Numbered from the stretch's first letter, positions 42,201-51,997 are shown. The stretch is DNA of 64,000 bases from Deltaproteobacteria bacterium (GCA_026129095.1 JAHCIT010000010.1:62001-126000); one strand, 5' to 3'. The notes: generated by a model not told the origin, from the letters alone. Program-made: numbers and translations.

Positions 42201-44790
42201 GCGCGCTATCCGGAATTGTGACGTCTGGTCCGGCACTGACGAGTGGGGGCTGATTGACATTGGTAATCGTCACAATGACTGAGTCCGACGCCGAAGCGCC
42301 TGCCGGGTCAGTCGCTGTCACCTGAAACGTGAGCAGGACAGGTGTGTTGCTCAGCAGTTCCGGCGCAAAGAAACTCACAATGGCGCCCGCCCCCTGGATG
42401 GTCACGAAGGGAGAGCCGCCGGTCTGTACCCATTCGAAGGTGACGGCACCGCCCTCGGGGTCGCTGGTACCAGAGGCGTCGAGAATCACCATCGTGAGTT
42501 CAGGAGCGGAGAAGTTCGGGCCAGCATCTACCGCCGGGGGCATGTTGGCCGTCAGGGTGACCGGTCCGGCGGCGAGGTCTGACGTATTGCTGCGCCCGTC
42601 TGCTGCCTCGACGAGGACCGTATAGGCACCCGCCTGGTCAACATCATCGAGGGTTCCGCCCCACAGACCTTCGCCAAGGGCTGCCAGCTCGAAGCTGTAG
42701 GGCCCGCCGGGGCCTGACACTGCTGCCGTTACAGCGGCGACTCCAGAAAGCGGATCGCCGGCAAGCACGGTCACCTGCAAAGAAACCGATCCGCCAGTCG
42801 AGATCACCGTCGAGGAGGCGGTGAAGTCGAGGTCCGAAAGCTCCGGACCGGTGGTGTCGATGGTAAAACCGCCGGTAACCGGGACGGGGTCAGCATTGCT
42901 GAACAGGTCAACCGCATAGACGGAAAATTCATAGTTTCCGTCATCGAGACCAGTTGCCTCGTAAGCAGCGGTGAACCCGTTTGCCGATTCGGCGCTGGCG
43001 TCAGGCTCGGTGATGCCGGTCGTGAGGTTGTGAAGCTGGATCGTGAACGAGGCGATTTTCCCCGCCGGGTCGGATCCGCCCTGGGTGTCATCGCCGTAAA
43101 GGGTCAGGCGAAGGTCGTTGCCGTTTGTTTGCGGAACTCCACCCGCCAGGATCTCGATGTCCGGGGAATAGGTTTCTGGCGCCAGCAGGTCGTTGCTGGC
43201 CCGCTCAACAGCGTCCACCTTGGCGGGTGTGTTGTCGTTCAGGGCGATGGTCACGTACCGGTAGAGCGTCCCGTCACTGCCCGCATCGAGAGCGAACCGG
43301 CCGGAGCCGATCGAACCGGAGTTGGGAGCCTGTGCAAGCGCCAGCCGTGCAAGCGTGGTAGTGGTCTGCGACAGCCATACCAGCACCGACGACCGGTAGG
43401 GGCCCGCCATATCGAGCCAGGCGTCGGCTGCCCGTGAGGGACGGGCCTGAATCCATTCGCAGGGATCGGGGCCCATGTCGAGGAGAAGATATGCTCCATT
43501 GGCAAGTTGCGAGACGAGCGAGAGATTCGCCGGAGCAAGTCCCACGACCGGAGGCTGCGAGCCGCTGAGAACCGCCGTGACGGGATCGGGCGCGCCGGTG
43601 GCGCGGTCGGCCTCCTGGGTGCCGTTCTGGGCGGCGACGGAATCGGCAAAGGCATCACAGGGAACCAGAAGTGCATCACGTCCGTCGCCCGGCGGCGGGA
43701 CGATGGTGAGCAGGAACGTGCGGCGATCCTCATTCAGATCCTGGTCGCGGACTGAGAGGTCAAATACATAAGTACCAGCAGTCGCTGGTGTGCCCGACAG
43801 GAGCCCTCCGGAGCTGATGGTCATGCCCGAGGGGAACGAACCGCTGCGGAACGCCCAGCTGACCGCGCCGGTGCCGCCGCTGGAAAGAAGCTGGAACGAG
43901 TAGGGAGTCCCCTGGTTTCCGGCGGGAAGAGTCAGCGACAGGATCGCGGGTTTTGTTATGTCAATAACGGTGATCCGGGCAAGCTGGGTCACAGGGGAAA
44001 GCCCGCCCGAACCAAGCAGCCGAAGGGTTCTGTGACCGGGCCCGGCAGTGGAAGCTGCGGTCAGGCTGATTTGCACCGTGTCGGCAGTGGCACCACTAAT
44101 GGAGTCGACGGTGAGTCCCGCCAAGCCTTCCATCACGCCGGCAGTGACCGTTTCCAGATTGTGTCCGGTGACGGTGATCTCAAGCGTGTTGCCCGGCAGC
44201 ACTGCTGCTGCCGACAGGCTCACGATCTCCGGCTGCGGCATGGAACTGTCGAGCACGTTCGTCTCGTCCCAGGGGGTGTCGGCATCGATGCCGGCTGCGA
44301 GGATTCGCCCGATAAGCCGCAGCGAAACCTGATCCGCGCCGTGCGCGGCAAGACGCTGCCGGATCGTGCCGCCTGAGGTGGCGGGGCCATCAAGCAGTGC
44401 CGCCGTGTCGAACTGGCCGGTAAAGAGATTTTCCCGCGCCGGATCCTGCAGCGTCATGGTCAGCAGATCGGTAGAGATGATCTCGCCGGTTTCATCGGGC
44501 GACAGGTAGGAGAGCCGGGCCTCGGCCTGAAACAGGATGCTCTCGGGATACAGGTCGCCGCGCAGCTTCACCTCGACTGTGATTGAGGCGGGCGGGTTGG
44601 AAGCGGGGAAGATCGACGGGGCGACAGCGATCCGTTCGGCCTGGGCGCGGAGCACCGGAGGGCCCGGCTCGACGATTGGCGGCGGGCCGCCAACCTGGCA
44701 GGCTGGTATCACGGCGGCAGCACAAAAGAGGCCCGCGAGAGCGAGTCCTCGCCCCGTGCGTGATGCGGCTCCGGTGAAAATTCTCAGCAA
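39256..44790 (-). CDS. Giant modular lipoprotein with Ig/PKD-type domains and propeller repeats
   Basis: A protein of 1844 residues. The signal peptide ends in lipobox IPAC (Cys31). Residues about 60-190 are unassigned; about 275-365 include a putative Ig-like fold (GTPYSFQL...LSGTPATAGTYVFDLSVRD). About 760-1095 hold three tandem PKD/cadherin-like repeats, each starting ...PP-V-AGP and carrying DPEG. The last 700 residues look like beta-propeller blades (VDTGTGRVGVL, FFDTTGG, YVAGEHTVTVIDFRNG). The start is TTG with GGAAAGG upstream. It is the likely surface output of the adjacent sigma-54 system. Confidence 0.85.
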   Translation of the reverse strand: MLRIFTGAASRTGRGLALAGLFCAAAVIPACQVGGPPPIVEPGPPVLRAQAERIAVAPSIFPASNPPASITVEVKLRGDLYPESILFQAEARLSYLSPDETGEIISTDLLTMTLQDPARENLFTGQFDTAALLDGPATSGGTIRQRLAAHGADQVSLRLIGRILAAGIDADTPWDETNVLDSSMPQPEIVSLSAAAVLPGNTLEITVTGHNLETVTAGVMEGLAGLTVDSISGATADTVQISLTAASTAGPGHRTLRLLGSGGLSPVTQLARITVIDITKPAILSLTLPAGNQGTPYSFQLLSSGGTGAVSWAFRSGSFPSGMTISSGGLLSGTPATAGTYVFDLSVRDQDLNEDRRTFLLTIVPPPGDGRDALLVPCDAFADSVAAQNGTQEADRATGAPDPVTAVLSGSQPPVVGLAPANLSLVSQLANGAYLLLDMGPDPCEWIQARPSRAADAWLDMAGPYRSSVLVWLSQTTTTLARLALAQAPNSGSIGSGRFALDAGSDGTLYRYVTIALNDNTPAKVDAVERASNDLLAPETYSPDIEILAGGVPQTNGNDLRLTLYGDDTQGGSDPAGKIASFTIQLHNLTTGITEPDASAESANGFTAAYEATGLDDGNYEFSVYAVDLFSNADPVPVTGGFTIDTTGPELSDLDFTASSTVISTGGSVSLQVTVLAGDPLSGVAAVTAAVSGPGGPYSFELAALGEGLWGGTLDDVDQAGAYTVLVEAADGRSNTSDLAAGPVTLTANMPPAVDAGPNFSAPELTMVILDASGTSDPEGGAVTFEWVQTGGSPFVTIQGAGAIVSFFAPELLSNTPVLLTFQVTATDPAGASASDSVIVTITNVNQPPLVSAGPDVTIPDSAPYSLSGSAVDPEGDSYSLLWTQLSGPDVGITGQTTADPSFNPPDASGGDITLIFQLTATDVFTASASDTVIITISTSNYPPVANAGPDQFVFDTTPLFIDGTASYDPEGGGLTYLWSMTAGNPAHIPGWAAVNKTTSTITLAAINAGTDTAFTFQLQVTDNQFQTHTDTVTVNVKRLCVQPVSLTSASRQYGRALNQAVDGELQFVLQQGVASLFYRDWAAGTRHDFALPGGAGKMMAHDTVRRLLWIAGDASLDRVNLDDLSVTTAATLPAPALDIAVDTGTGRVGVLTSNTGGRLVFFDTTGGPSTGSVDLDRANPGALSLIASPWSGRFVVADRDNRRIDFVNPAIPAVLFDVPFTPETEITGVTANPDTGVIAVIHAAGITEVSDDGAVIVHRSLGNDPPSRYDAIYTPEGELVAVRGLGSGEATTSRSLYRSMLAFFTGSVTDLPDLGDVALNLPAKTPSRAGDFIATASVDEFAILEARKSGASRLTIVTGTDAPYDTRTIDLTNDEPLSIRAAGGRYYVLTAGGDLVRVVPGESDVISIDRPAAQAGILAVDDTGRLQVTDRRARRLWQVAGQSPTITVSRQELPGLPAALATAGSEPVVGQIDTGRSGGRYTLLMADGSGTVWSGPDSYTGTHITPPVTDGTRTYSYRHGQEQIEVYLNDTGILDRVIAVTISPVRLAVSPGGDTLAAIDPDARMAGLYRLDDDDDEYLIPTGEGPAELVFNGDGSRLIVRERTTSRALVIDVDSAAAIAEHAIPVTNIPAPTDPAGIGRRSLVYHPASGFFYLSSGMNLLKLSGSGSSPAVITPVALLPITSLDVIGNYVAVTDGGRRVFLVSPAQNHRAFQINIPVTPPDGNFQRVAADPNGELLYVAGEHTVTVIDFRNGCTYPRPVNYAWAAPWIEQDRFDPDRTAYAYAGPENLWNRVLRQAKAAMRGLFSSLYSSVRPASARAESKPKVFTVAEGHTCQFMEKGNLP

Positions 44791-44835
44791 TTTCCGGCCT
44801 TTCCTGCTGTTTCGTGCGCTTCTGTACTAAGGATA

Positions 44836-44851
44836 CGCAAATCCCGTGCCG
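44836..44851 (-). promoter_or_regulatory. Sigma-54 promoter (-24/-12) of the giant lipoprotein gene
   Basis: On the minus strand the sequence is CGGCACGGGATTTGCG, matching TGGCACG-N4-TTGC at every position but the first. GG and GC are separated by the required ten bases. The predicted transcript would begin near 44825, giving a 35-base leader before the TTG at 44790. A sigma-54 activator is encoded immediately upstream. Confidence 0.8.
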
Positions 44852-44940
44852 CTGGCCGAACCGCCCCAATGCCAGTATTCAGTAATTATTTCAAGTAGTT
44901 AGCCTACACCTGTAAGGCTGTCGTCATAGCATGATCTGCT

Positions 44941-44980
44941 ATGTCCGGAAAACCGGACATAGCCCACTCCAAACGGACAT
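44941..44980. promoter_or_regulatory. Palindromic operator / upstream activator site
   Basis: A perfect palindrome ATGTCCGGAAAACCGGACAT occupies 44941-44960. A second CGGACAT half-site lies at 44974-44980, exactly 20 bp (two helical turns) from the right arm. The palindrome centre is about 125 bp upstream of the predicted sigma-54 start, the usual place for an activator binding site. The stem has no T-tract on either strand, so it is unlikely to be a terminator. Confidence 0.65.
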
Positions 44981-45014
44981 TCTTGCCGCTCTGAGGTGCG
45001 GAGCCAGCGGGAGT

Positions 45015-47888
45015 CTAGTTGGCCTGACCGGCCTCGGGCTCCAGCGTTTTCAAGAGTTCATACAGCCGGGACCGGCTGATACCGAGCAGCTTGGCGGCGG
45101 CCTTGCGGTTGCCACCGGTGATGGCGAGCGCCTCCCGGACCGATTCGGCCCGGGTCTGCCCCAGCCGGTTCTGGTAGCGGGAACCGTCCATGGCACCGGG
45201 CAGGCTGCCCGGTGCGGGCGCGAAGCTCGCCAGCTCCAGGACCGGGCCGTCCTCGAGCAGCAGGGCACGGTGGATGACGTTCTTCAGTTCGCGCACGTTC
45301 CCGGGCCAGGGGTAGTCGAGCAGCGCGGCGCGGGCATGCTCGGAGAACCCGGTTACGTCCCGCCCCAAAGAACGGGCAAGCTGTTCCAGGAATCCACTCG
45401 CGAGCGGCAGGATGTCATCCCGCCGCTCGCGGAGCGGCGGGATATCGATAGAGAAAACATTCAGGCGGTAAAAAAGATCCTCGCGGAACTCGCCCCGCGC
45501 CATCATGGTCTCCAGATCCCGGTTGGTGGCAGCGACGACCCGGATATCGACTGGCGTTTCCCGCGTGGAGCCAAGGCGCGTGATGACCTTTTCCTCCAGG
45601 ACACGGAGGAGCTTCACCTGCCCGGCGAGCGGCAGGTCGCCTATTTCGTCCAGCAGAACCGTTCCACCGGATGCGATTTCGAGCAGGCCGGTCTTGCGGC
45701 GCGTGGCGCCGGTGAAGGCGCCAGCCTCGTGTCCGAACAGTTCGGACTCCAGCAGACTCGCCGGGATGGCCGGCAGATTGATCCGGACGAACGGACCGCC
45801 GGAACGGTCTGACAGGCGGTGGATTTCGCGGGCAAGCACTTCCTTGCCGCTGCCGGTTTCGCCGCGAAGAAGCACGGAGCCAGTGCCGTGCGCGGCGGCG
45901 CGGACCAGACGCAGGGTTTCGCGGAAACGGGCAGACTGGGGGCTTACGACTGCGTACTCCGCGTCCATCTGGTTCTTGAGGTAGCTCAGTTCCGTGGAGA
46001 GTTGTGCCTCATGCTCACGTACGCGCCGGATGCGGTCGGAGTTCGACAGGGCGAGTCCGGCCTGATCGCAGAACGCCTCGATGAGGAACAGGTTTTCAGT
46101 GCTGAAGGCACCCGGCGAATGGCGCTTGTGCAGGTATACAAGCCCCAGCACCCGTCCCAGGGCACGAATCGGCACCACCATGACCGAGAGGACTTCGAGG
46201 TCGCGCATCGTCTGGTCGAGATCGGCCGGTAGCGCGCTCTCGATGCTGAGGGCCGATTCGCCGGTGACGCGGACCTTCTCCGCCAGCGGCTGCACGATAT
46301 CCCAGTAGGCGACCTTCACCTGATGGGGGTTCATGCGGCCCGTTTCGGCCGACATGGCGGCACGCACCTCGTCACCAATAAAGAGGTACCCCTCATCGGG
46401 CTGGGACAGGTTCATCGCTTCTTCCAGTATGGAGAAAAGGAACCCCTCGGCGTCTGTATCGTCCAGTCCAGCGTTCAGCCGCTTGTTGAAAGCGAGGATC
46501 TTGAGCAGCACGAAGCTCGACTTGTCGAGGGCCAGTTGCCGGCAATCGCGCTCGAAGGCGGCAAATTCAGGGCGCTGGTCGAAGCCCTCGCGGGCCGCCG
46601 CCGGCACGTTGCCCCGGATTTCCTCGTGAATGTCGTAGGCACGCATGAACTTCTCGCGGGCAAGGGCTGCCTCCCCGCGGGCCAGCGCCATCCGTCCAGA
46701 CAGGACTTCCGCTTCCCAGAGCTGGGCGAGGTAACCGGCCTTCCGGTAAAAGGTGGATGCCTGGGCGAGCAGTTTCTGCAGCCGTTTGGAAGATTTCGGG
46801 CCGCCGGGGGCAATCGCCACTTTTGCTTCCAGCATGGCCATCTGATGCTGGGCTGACGGGGTGTTGAGTCCCTCGGCCATCGAGCGGAACTGGCCAAGCC
46901 AGTCACTGGCAGCAGCCGTGTCGCCGCTCCGGAGCGCCAGTTCGGTCCGGGCGCCGAGGAGCAGGAGGAAGTCGTTGGAGTTCTTGAAGCCCTGAAAAAT
47001 CTCTCCCGCACGGTCCAGCTCGGCGGCAGCAGCCTCCAGCTCGCCGGTTTCCCGCAGCATTTCCGCCTTGTACACAGCGAGATGGGCCTGGTAGAGACTG
47101 AGTTCCGGTACGCGGGTGATCTCGCCGGCCCGGTTGAAGCAGTCGCGGGCACGGTCGAACTGGCGGATGATCGAGTAGAGATTTCCGAGGTTGCTGAGGA
47201 GCGCCGCCTGGTAGTTGGCCCGCCCCAGCCGGGTCATCAGGGCGAGTGCCTGCTCGTAGTAGGACAGGGCATTCTGGTAGTGGGCTCGGTCCTGGTAGAG
47301 CGACCCGAGGTTCAGGTAAATGAGGCCAAGCGAGAGCGGATCGTCCAGTTCCTCGGCGAGGCGGTAGGCTTTCAGGTACTGCTCGATGGCTGCCTGGGGC
47401 TCGTGCATGAGCTGGCAGGAAGCGGCAATCGATTGCCGGGTGCTGATGATGCCGCGCCGGTTGCCGAGCTTCTCGTAGGTGTCGAGCGCCCGGTTGAAGG
47501 CGGGAAGCGCCTGCGAAAAGTTGCCAAGATAGAAATAGGCCTGTCCCAGCGAATAGTTCAGGACGACACTGTCGGTGTCCTCATGTCCGCCGGAACCCAG
47601 CAGCTCTTCCAGCAGCACGGCGGCATCACGGTACTTGCCCGTGCGGAGCATCAGGTTGGCGAGCGCAATCGTGATCCGGAACCGGTTGGCGTTGTCTGTG
47701 TCCGCCCGGCGTGCGCTGGTCAGCGATTCCCGCGCCAGATCGTACCGGCTGAGATGCAGCTGGCAATAGCCGGTCCAGTAAAGGAACTCCGGCGTACTGC
47801 CGTAACCGGTGCGCAACCCATCCAGAAGCCCCAAGGCTTCCTCGTAGGCGCCCCGGTCGACAGCCTCCTCGACGGGCGTGGTCCACAT
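45015..47888 (-). CDS. TPR-GAF-AAA+-Fis sigma-54-dependent activator
   Basis: A protein of 957 residues. The N-terminal 430 are TPR repeats (for example [24 protein letters not shown]). About 460-640 is a GAF domain. About 660-885 is an AAA+ domain with Walker A GETGSGKE, the sigma-54 contact loop GAFTGA and Walker [11 protein letters not shown]. The C-terminal helix-turn-helix is Fis-like ([22 protein letters not shown]). No receiver is present, so activation is by ligand or protein binding to TPR/GAF. I chose ATG 47888; GTG starts at 47912 and 47897 are in frame. The gene lies directly upstream of the promoter it probably controls. Confidence 0.93.
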   Translation of the reverse strand: MWTTPVEEAVDRGAYEEALGLLDGLRTGYGSTPEFLYWTGYCQLHLSRYDLARESLTSARRADTDNANRFRITIALANLMLRTGKYRDAAVLLEELLGSGGHEDTDSVVLNYSLGQAYFYLGNFSQALPAFNRALDTYEKLGNRRGIISTRQSIAASCQLMHEPQAAIEQYLKAYRLAEELDDPLSLGLIYLNLGSLYQDRAHYQNALSYYEQALALMTRLGRANYQAALLSNLGNLYSIIRQFDRARDCFNRAGEITRVPELSLYQAHLAVYKAEMLRETGELEAAAAELDRAGEIFQGFKNSNDFLLLLGARTELALRSGDTAAASDWLGQFRSMAEGLNTPSAQHQMAMLEAKVAIAPGGPKSSKRLQKLLAQASTFYRKAGYLAQLWEAEVLSGRMALARGEAALAREKFMRAYDIHEEIRGNVPAAAREGFDQRPEFAAFERDCRQLALDKSSFVLLKILAFNKRLNAGLDDTDAEGFLFSILEEAMNLSQPDEGYLFIGDEVRAAMSAETGRMNPHQVKVAYWDIVQPLAEKVRVTGESALSIESALPADLDQTMRDLEVLSVMVVPIRALGRVLGLVYLHKRHSPGAFSTENLFLIEAFCDQAGLALSNSDRIRRVREHEAQLSTELSYLKNQMDAEYAVVSPQSARFRETLRLVRAAAHGTGSVLLRGETGSGKEVLAREIHRLSDRSGGPFVRINLPAIPASLLESELFGHEAGAFTGATRRKTGLLEIASGGTVLLDEIGDLPLAGQVKLLRVLEEKVITRLGSTRETPVDIRVVAATNRDLETMMARGEFREDLFYRLNVFSIDIPPLRERRDDILPLASGFLEQLARSLGRDVTGFSEHARAALLDYPWPGNVRELKNVIHRALLLEDGPVLELASFAPAPGSLPGAMDGSRYQNRLGQTRAESVREALAITGGNRKAAAKLLGISRSRLYELLKTLEPEAGQAN

Positions 47889-47929
47889 GTCGCTCACGGG
47901 ACCAGTGTACACCGTTTGCAGGCCGCCCG

Positions 47930-47967
47930 AAAATGAAGCCGCCCGGCCCCTTTCCGGGCGCCGGGCG
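47930..47967 (-). terminator. Terminator downstream of tpx
   Basis: On the minus strand an 8-bp perfect stem (CGCCCGGC / GCCGGGCG) with a 12-base loop is followed by GCTTCATTTT. It is 36 bases past the tpx stop and ends before the activator gene starts. Confidence 0.65.
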
Positions 47968-48002
47968 TCTTCCTTGGGACCTTATGGCAGGAAAATCGGG
48001 GG

Positions 48003-48668
<666 letters not shown>

Positions 48669-48702
48669 TGCTGGCCGGTGCCCAGGGGCCGCGCCGTGCG
48701 AC

Positions 48703-49023
48703 CTAGATCTTGCCCTGCAGCAGGAACGCGATCACGAAGGCGAACAGCACGAGTGACTCGATCAGCGCGAGGCCGAGAATCATCGAGCCGCGGATGTCGC
48801 CGGAGGCCGACGGGTTGCGGGCCATGCCTTCCAGCGCGGCGGTGGCCGCACGGGACTGGCTGTAGGTGCCCGCCGCGGCGGCGATGCCCATGGTGAGGGC
48901 GGCGGCAATGGCGATCCAGCCCTGGCTGGATGCCCCGCCGTCGTGCTCGGCGGCCATCGCGATGGCGGGGGCCAGGACGATGGCGGCGACGATGAATGCG
49001 GAAATACGGTTTAGCTTGGACAT
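48703..49023 (-). CDS. atpE: ATP synthase Fo subunit c
   Basis: A protein of 106 residues. Residues 1-24 look like a signal peptide (cleavage after AMA), an uncommon lead on subunit c. The mature part has two helices around the polar loop ARNPSASGD. The ion-binding carboxylate is Glu89 (ALIESLV), with Ser90 next to it and Gln56 in helix 1. ATG 49023 has GGGAGG 9 bases upstream. It follows atpB. F1 and subunit b genes are not in the window. Confidence 0.92.
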   Translation of the reverse strand: MSKLNRISAFIVAAIVLAPAIAMAAEHDGGASSQGWIAIAAALTMGIAAAAGTYSQSRAATAALEGMARNPSASGDIRGSMILGLALIESLVLFAFVIAFLLQGKI

Positions 49024-49150
49024 TTCAGTGAACCTCCCTGGTTCGTTTGCTTGGTTTATCGGACTGTCTTGGCCGCCGGAGCGTTCGGGGGTCTCATTCT
49101 GGATGGAGCCTCCCGTGCCGCGCCGGAGATAGACGCTTTTGCCTTTCCTC

Positions 49151-49948
49151 TTAGTGGGCGTGTGCGTGCGCGCCCTCGTGGGTCTCCCCGTGGCCATGCT
49201 CGTCGTGGCCGTGCTCATGCTCGGTCGCCAGTGCGACATAGATGAGGGACAGGAACATGAAGACGTAGGCCTGCAGAAGCGAGACGAACAGGCCGAACGC
49301 CATCAGCGGTATCGGAAGCACATAGGCGAAGATGTCCTGGAACGCGCCGAGCACCTTGTGATCGCCGAAGATATTGGCGTAAAGACGCAGCGACAGCGAT
49401 ACCGGCCGTACCGAGTGGGACACGATCTCGATCACGAACAGGAGCGGTCCCAGCCACCACAGCGGTCCCCAGAAGTGGGCCAGATAGTTCTTGACGCCGT
49501 GTGATTTGATACCCTGGTAGTTGTAGTAGATGAACACCGACAGGGCGACAGGAAAGTTCGTGAACAGGTTGTCGGTCGAGGGCAGGAAGCCGGGGATGAG
49601 GCCCAGTGCGTTCGAGAAGAACAGGTAGACGAAGATCGAGCCGAAGAACCAGAACTGGCGGCGGGCTTCTTTCTCGCCGAGCACTGACACGACGATGTTG
49701 TAGAGCCCCTCGACGAACATTTCCCAGAAGTTGAGGAACGTGGTGCGGCCTTCGGGGACCAGTTCTTTCGACCGGGCTACCGAAGCGCCGCGAACGATCA
49801 GCCCGCAGAGGATGATGAGGGTAAGGGCGGTCGCGCCCATCAGGACGTTCGTGTAGTTGTGGGTGATGTGCTCGTCGAGAAACAGGTTGAACCAGGTGGC
49901 ATGGCCGCCGGCCTGGGTCACGATCTGGTGCATCGGAATCAGGTTCAC
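49151..49948 (-). CDS. atpB: ATP synthase Fo subunit a
   Basis: A protein of 265 residues with five to six membrane helices. The essential arginine is in [12 protein letters not shown]. The N-terminal segment and [13 protein letters not shown] loop match the family. The last 23 residues are a His-rich tail (nine His, mixed with Glu and Gly), not a usual part of subunit a. The start is GTG with GGAGGTGA about 7 bases upstream, lying inside the end of atpI. Confidence 0.93.
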   Translation of the reverse strand: MNLIPMHQIVTQAGGHATWFNLFLDEHITHNYTNVLMGATALTLIILCGLIVRGASVARSKELVPEGRTTFLNFWEMFVEGLYNIVVSVLGEKEARRQFWFFGSIFVYLFFSNALGLIPGFLPSTDNLFTNFPVALSVFIYYNYQGIKSHGVKNYLAHFWGPLWWLGPLLFVIEIVSHSVRPVSLSLRLYANIFGDHKVLGAFQDIFAYVLPIPLMAFGLFVSLLQAYVFMFLSLIYVALATEHEHGHDEHGHGETHEGAHAHAH

Positions 49949-49949
49949 T

Positions 49950-50342
49950 CTAGTTCACCTCCGGCTTCGCCGCGCCCTGCGGCGCCTGCGCCAGCCCTTC
50001 CCACAGGGAAGCGGCAACGAGGGCCGCGAACCCGCCCATGAAGGCGAGCAGGTGGACCGGCACATAGTGGACGATGAGGTAGAGAATCAACACCATCGCC
50101 AGCAATTTGCCAGCCAGCACCATTCCCCCGCCTGACCGTTTTGTTCCCGACCGGAAGTAGCGGCGGACGATCTGCTCGATAACCCACAGGTTTCCGGCCG
50201 CAAGGGCCGTCCCGGCAGCAATGCTCCCTGCCAGCCGGAATCCGCCTCCGGCAACGATGCTGATCGCCGTGGCGGCGAGCCCGATGAACAGCGTCCGGTG
50301 CCGGATGCGCCGGGCCGCCAGAAGCGGATCATTCGGCGCCAT
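49950..50342 (-). CDS. atpI: ATP synthase subunit I-like protein
   Basis: A protein of 130 residues with four membrane helices (ISIVAGGGFRLAGSIAAGT, LAGKLLAMVLILYLIVHYVPV, LLAFMGGFAALVAASL and one earlier). It fits the AtpI/ATP synthase subunit I family, which helps assemble the c ring or supplies Mg2+. I chose ATG 50342 (MAPNDP), overlapping the atpZ end by 14 bases; a TTG at 50390 would add 16 residues. Confidence 0.75.
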   Translation of the reverse strand: MAPNDPLLAARRIRHRTLFIGLAATAISIVAGGGFRLAGSIAAGTALAAGNLWVIEQIVRRYFRSGTKRSGGGMVLAGKLLAMVLILYLIVHYVPVHLLAFMGGFAALVAASLWEGLAQAPQGAAKPEVN

Positions 50343-50583
50343 CTGGCCGTTTCCCGGGCTGTCTGCTGAAGTATTGGTAGACCCGGACAAGATTCACCAT
50401 TCCCGCCGCGAACCCGGCAAATGCCCCGGCGACAGTGAGCCAGGGACCGGTTCCCCATTTCCCATCGGCCCACTGGCCGCCGAAAACCCCGGCGGCAGTG
50501 GCTATGCCGATCGTCATCCCGACACCTGACAGTGCTCCCAGTTCGGAGGCCCAGTGCGGCGGCGGTTTCGGATTTTCGGGCAT
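50329..50583 (-). CDS. atpZ: AtpZ-like accessory protein
   Basis: A protein of 84 residues with two membrane helices (MTIGIATAAGVFGGQWADG, WLTVAGAFAGFAAGMVNLV). The GGQWADGKWGTGPWL loop is typical of AtpZ/AtpI small subunits that precede Fo genes. It is the first gene of the atpZ-atpI-atpB-atpE set. Function is probably in Fo assembly or Mg2+ supply. Confidence 0.78.
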   Translation of the reverse strand: MPENPKPPPHWASELGALSGVGMTIGIATAAGVFGGQWADGKWGTGPWLTVAGAFAGFAAGMVNLVRVYQYFSRQPGKRPDGAE

Positions 50584-50677
50584 CAGGGATGGCCTTCGGG
50601 CCCTTCGCTGGCCGGGCGGATGTTAGCGGAGCAATGATTAAATGCAACCGGCATAAAACATGTTAAATATCAACTAG

Positions 50678-51997
50678 TTAAGCCCCATTTAGCAGGCCGA
50701 GTGCGTCATCCGCGGCACGAATCGTCCGCTGGTATTCGCGGCTGCCGTGGGCGGCCGACACGAAGGCCGCCTCGAAGGGGCTCGGCGGCAGGTAGATGCC
50801 CAGTTCCAGCATCCGGTGGAAATAGCGGCGGAACTGGTCACGGTCGTTCCGGGCGGCTGTCTCGAAGCTATTTACCTTTCCGACGCCGAGGAACAGCGTG
50901 AACATCGAACCCACGCGGTTAAACGCCGCCGTGAGACGGTGCCTGGCCAGCAGTTCACGGTAGCCGTGTTCCAGCCGCTCCCCGTAGTTGTCGATCCGCT
51001 TGTAAAGGCTGGGCCGGAGCTGTTTCAGCGTGGCGATACCGGCGGCGACGGCCATCGGATTCCCCGACAGGGTGCCGGCCTGGTAGACCGGACCCAGTGG
51101 AGCGATCTTTTCCATGATCTCCCGGCGTCCGCCGTAAACTCCGAGCGGCATTCCGCCTCCCACGATCTTGCCAAGGCAGGTGAGGTCCGGCCGGATGCCG
51201 TAGAGTTCCTGTGCTCCCCCGGCCGAAACCCGGAAGCCGGTCATCACTTCGTCGAAGACGAGCAGCGCGCCGTGCTTTCTGGAGAGCGTCCGCAGCGATT
51301 CGAGGAATCCCGGCACGGGGGGGACACACCCCATGTTCCCGGCGACCGGTTCCACAATCACAGCTGCCACCTCGCCGGCATTGGCCTTGAGGAGTCCCTC
51401 GACGTGGGCGGCATCATTGTAGCGGGCCGTCAGGGTCAGCCCGGCCATCGCGGCGGGAATGCCAGCCGAATCAGGCACGCCGAACGTGAGGGCGCCGCTC
51501 CCGGCCTTGACGAGCAGGTAGTCGGCATGGCCGTGGTAGCATCCTTCGAACTTGATGATCTTGTCGCGGCCGGTGAAGCCGCGGGCGGCCCGGAGCGCCC
51601 CCATTGCAGCCTCTGTTCCCGACGAAGTGAATCTCATCATCTCCAGTGACGGGAAAAACGACTGGATGATGCGGGCAAGTTCGCTTTCCGCTTCCGTCGG
51701 GGCGCCATAGCTGGTGCCTCGTCCGGCGGCCTCGCGGAGCGCTTTCACGACTCGCGGATCGGCGTGTCCCAGGATCATCGGCCCCCAGGAGCCCACGTAG
51801 TCCACCAGCATGTTGTGATCGATGTCAGTGAGGTAGGCCCCGCGTGCCCGGGCGATGAACCGGGGAGTGCCGCCCACGTTTCCGAATGCTCGGACGGGAG
51901 AGTTAACCCCGCCCGGGAACTGGTTCTGGGCGCGGCGCAGCGCCTTGGCCGACCGTTTTGTGGAGACTGCAGCAGGTTTACGCGTTCTGGATGCCAT
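50678..51997 (-). CDS. hemL: Glutamate-1-semialdehyde 2,1-aminomutase
   Basis: A protein of 439 residues, standard for HemL. The PLP lysine is in CLGKIVGGGMPLG. The substrate-binding and PLP-contact stretches include GGVNSPVR, SSGTEAAM, GCYHGHAD, FDEVMTGFR and AGTLSGNP. It makes 5-aminolevulinate in the C5 pathway to haem. The ATG at 51997 matches the family start; a TTG four codons earlier also fits. No other haem gene is adjacent. Confidence 0.95.
   Translation of the reverse strand: MASRTRKPAAVSTKRSAKALRRAQNQFPGGVNSPVRAFGNVGGTPRFIARARGAYLTDIDHNMLVDYVGSWGPMILGHADPRVVKALREAAGRGTSYGAPTEAESELARIIQSFFPSLEMMRFTSSGTEAAMGALRAARGFTGRDKIIKFEGCYHGHADYLLVKAGSGALTFGVPDSAGIPAAMAGLTLTARYNDAAHVEGLLKANAGEVAAVIVEPVAGNMGCVPPVPGFLESLRTLSRKHGALLVFDEVMTGFRVSAGGAQELYGIRPDLTCLGKIVGGGMPLGVYGGRREIMEKIAPLGPVYQAGTLSGNPMAVAAGIATLKQLRPSLYKRIDNYGERLEHGYRELLARHRLTAAFNRVGSMFTLFLGVGKVNSFETAARNDRDQFRRYFHRMLELGIYLPPSPFEAAFVSAAHGSREYQRTIRAADDALGLLNGA

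Noticed and set aside
44941-44960. The palindrome as a terminator of the activator gene
   Set aside because: No run of T follows on either strand; position and repeated half-site fit an activator site better.
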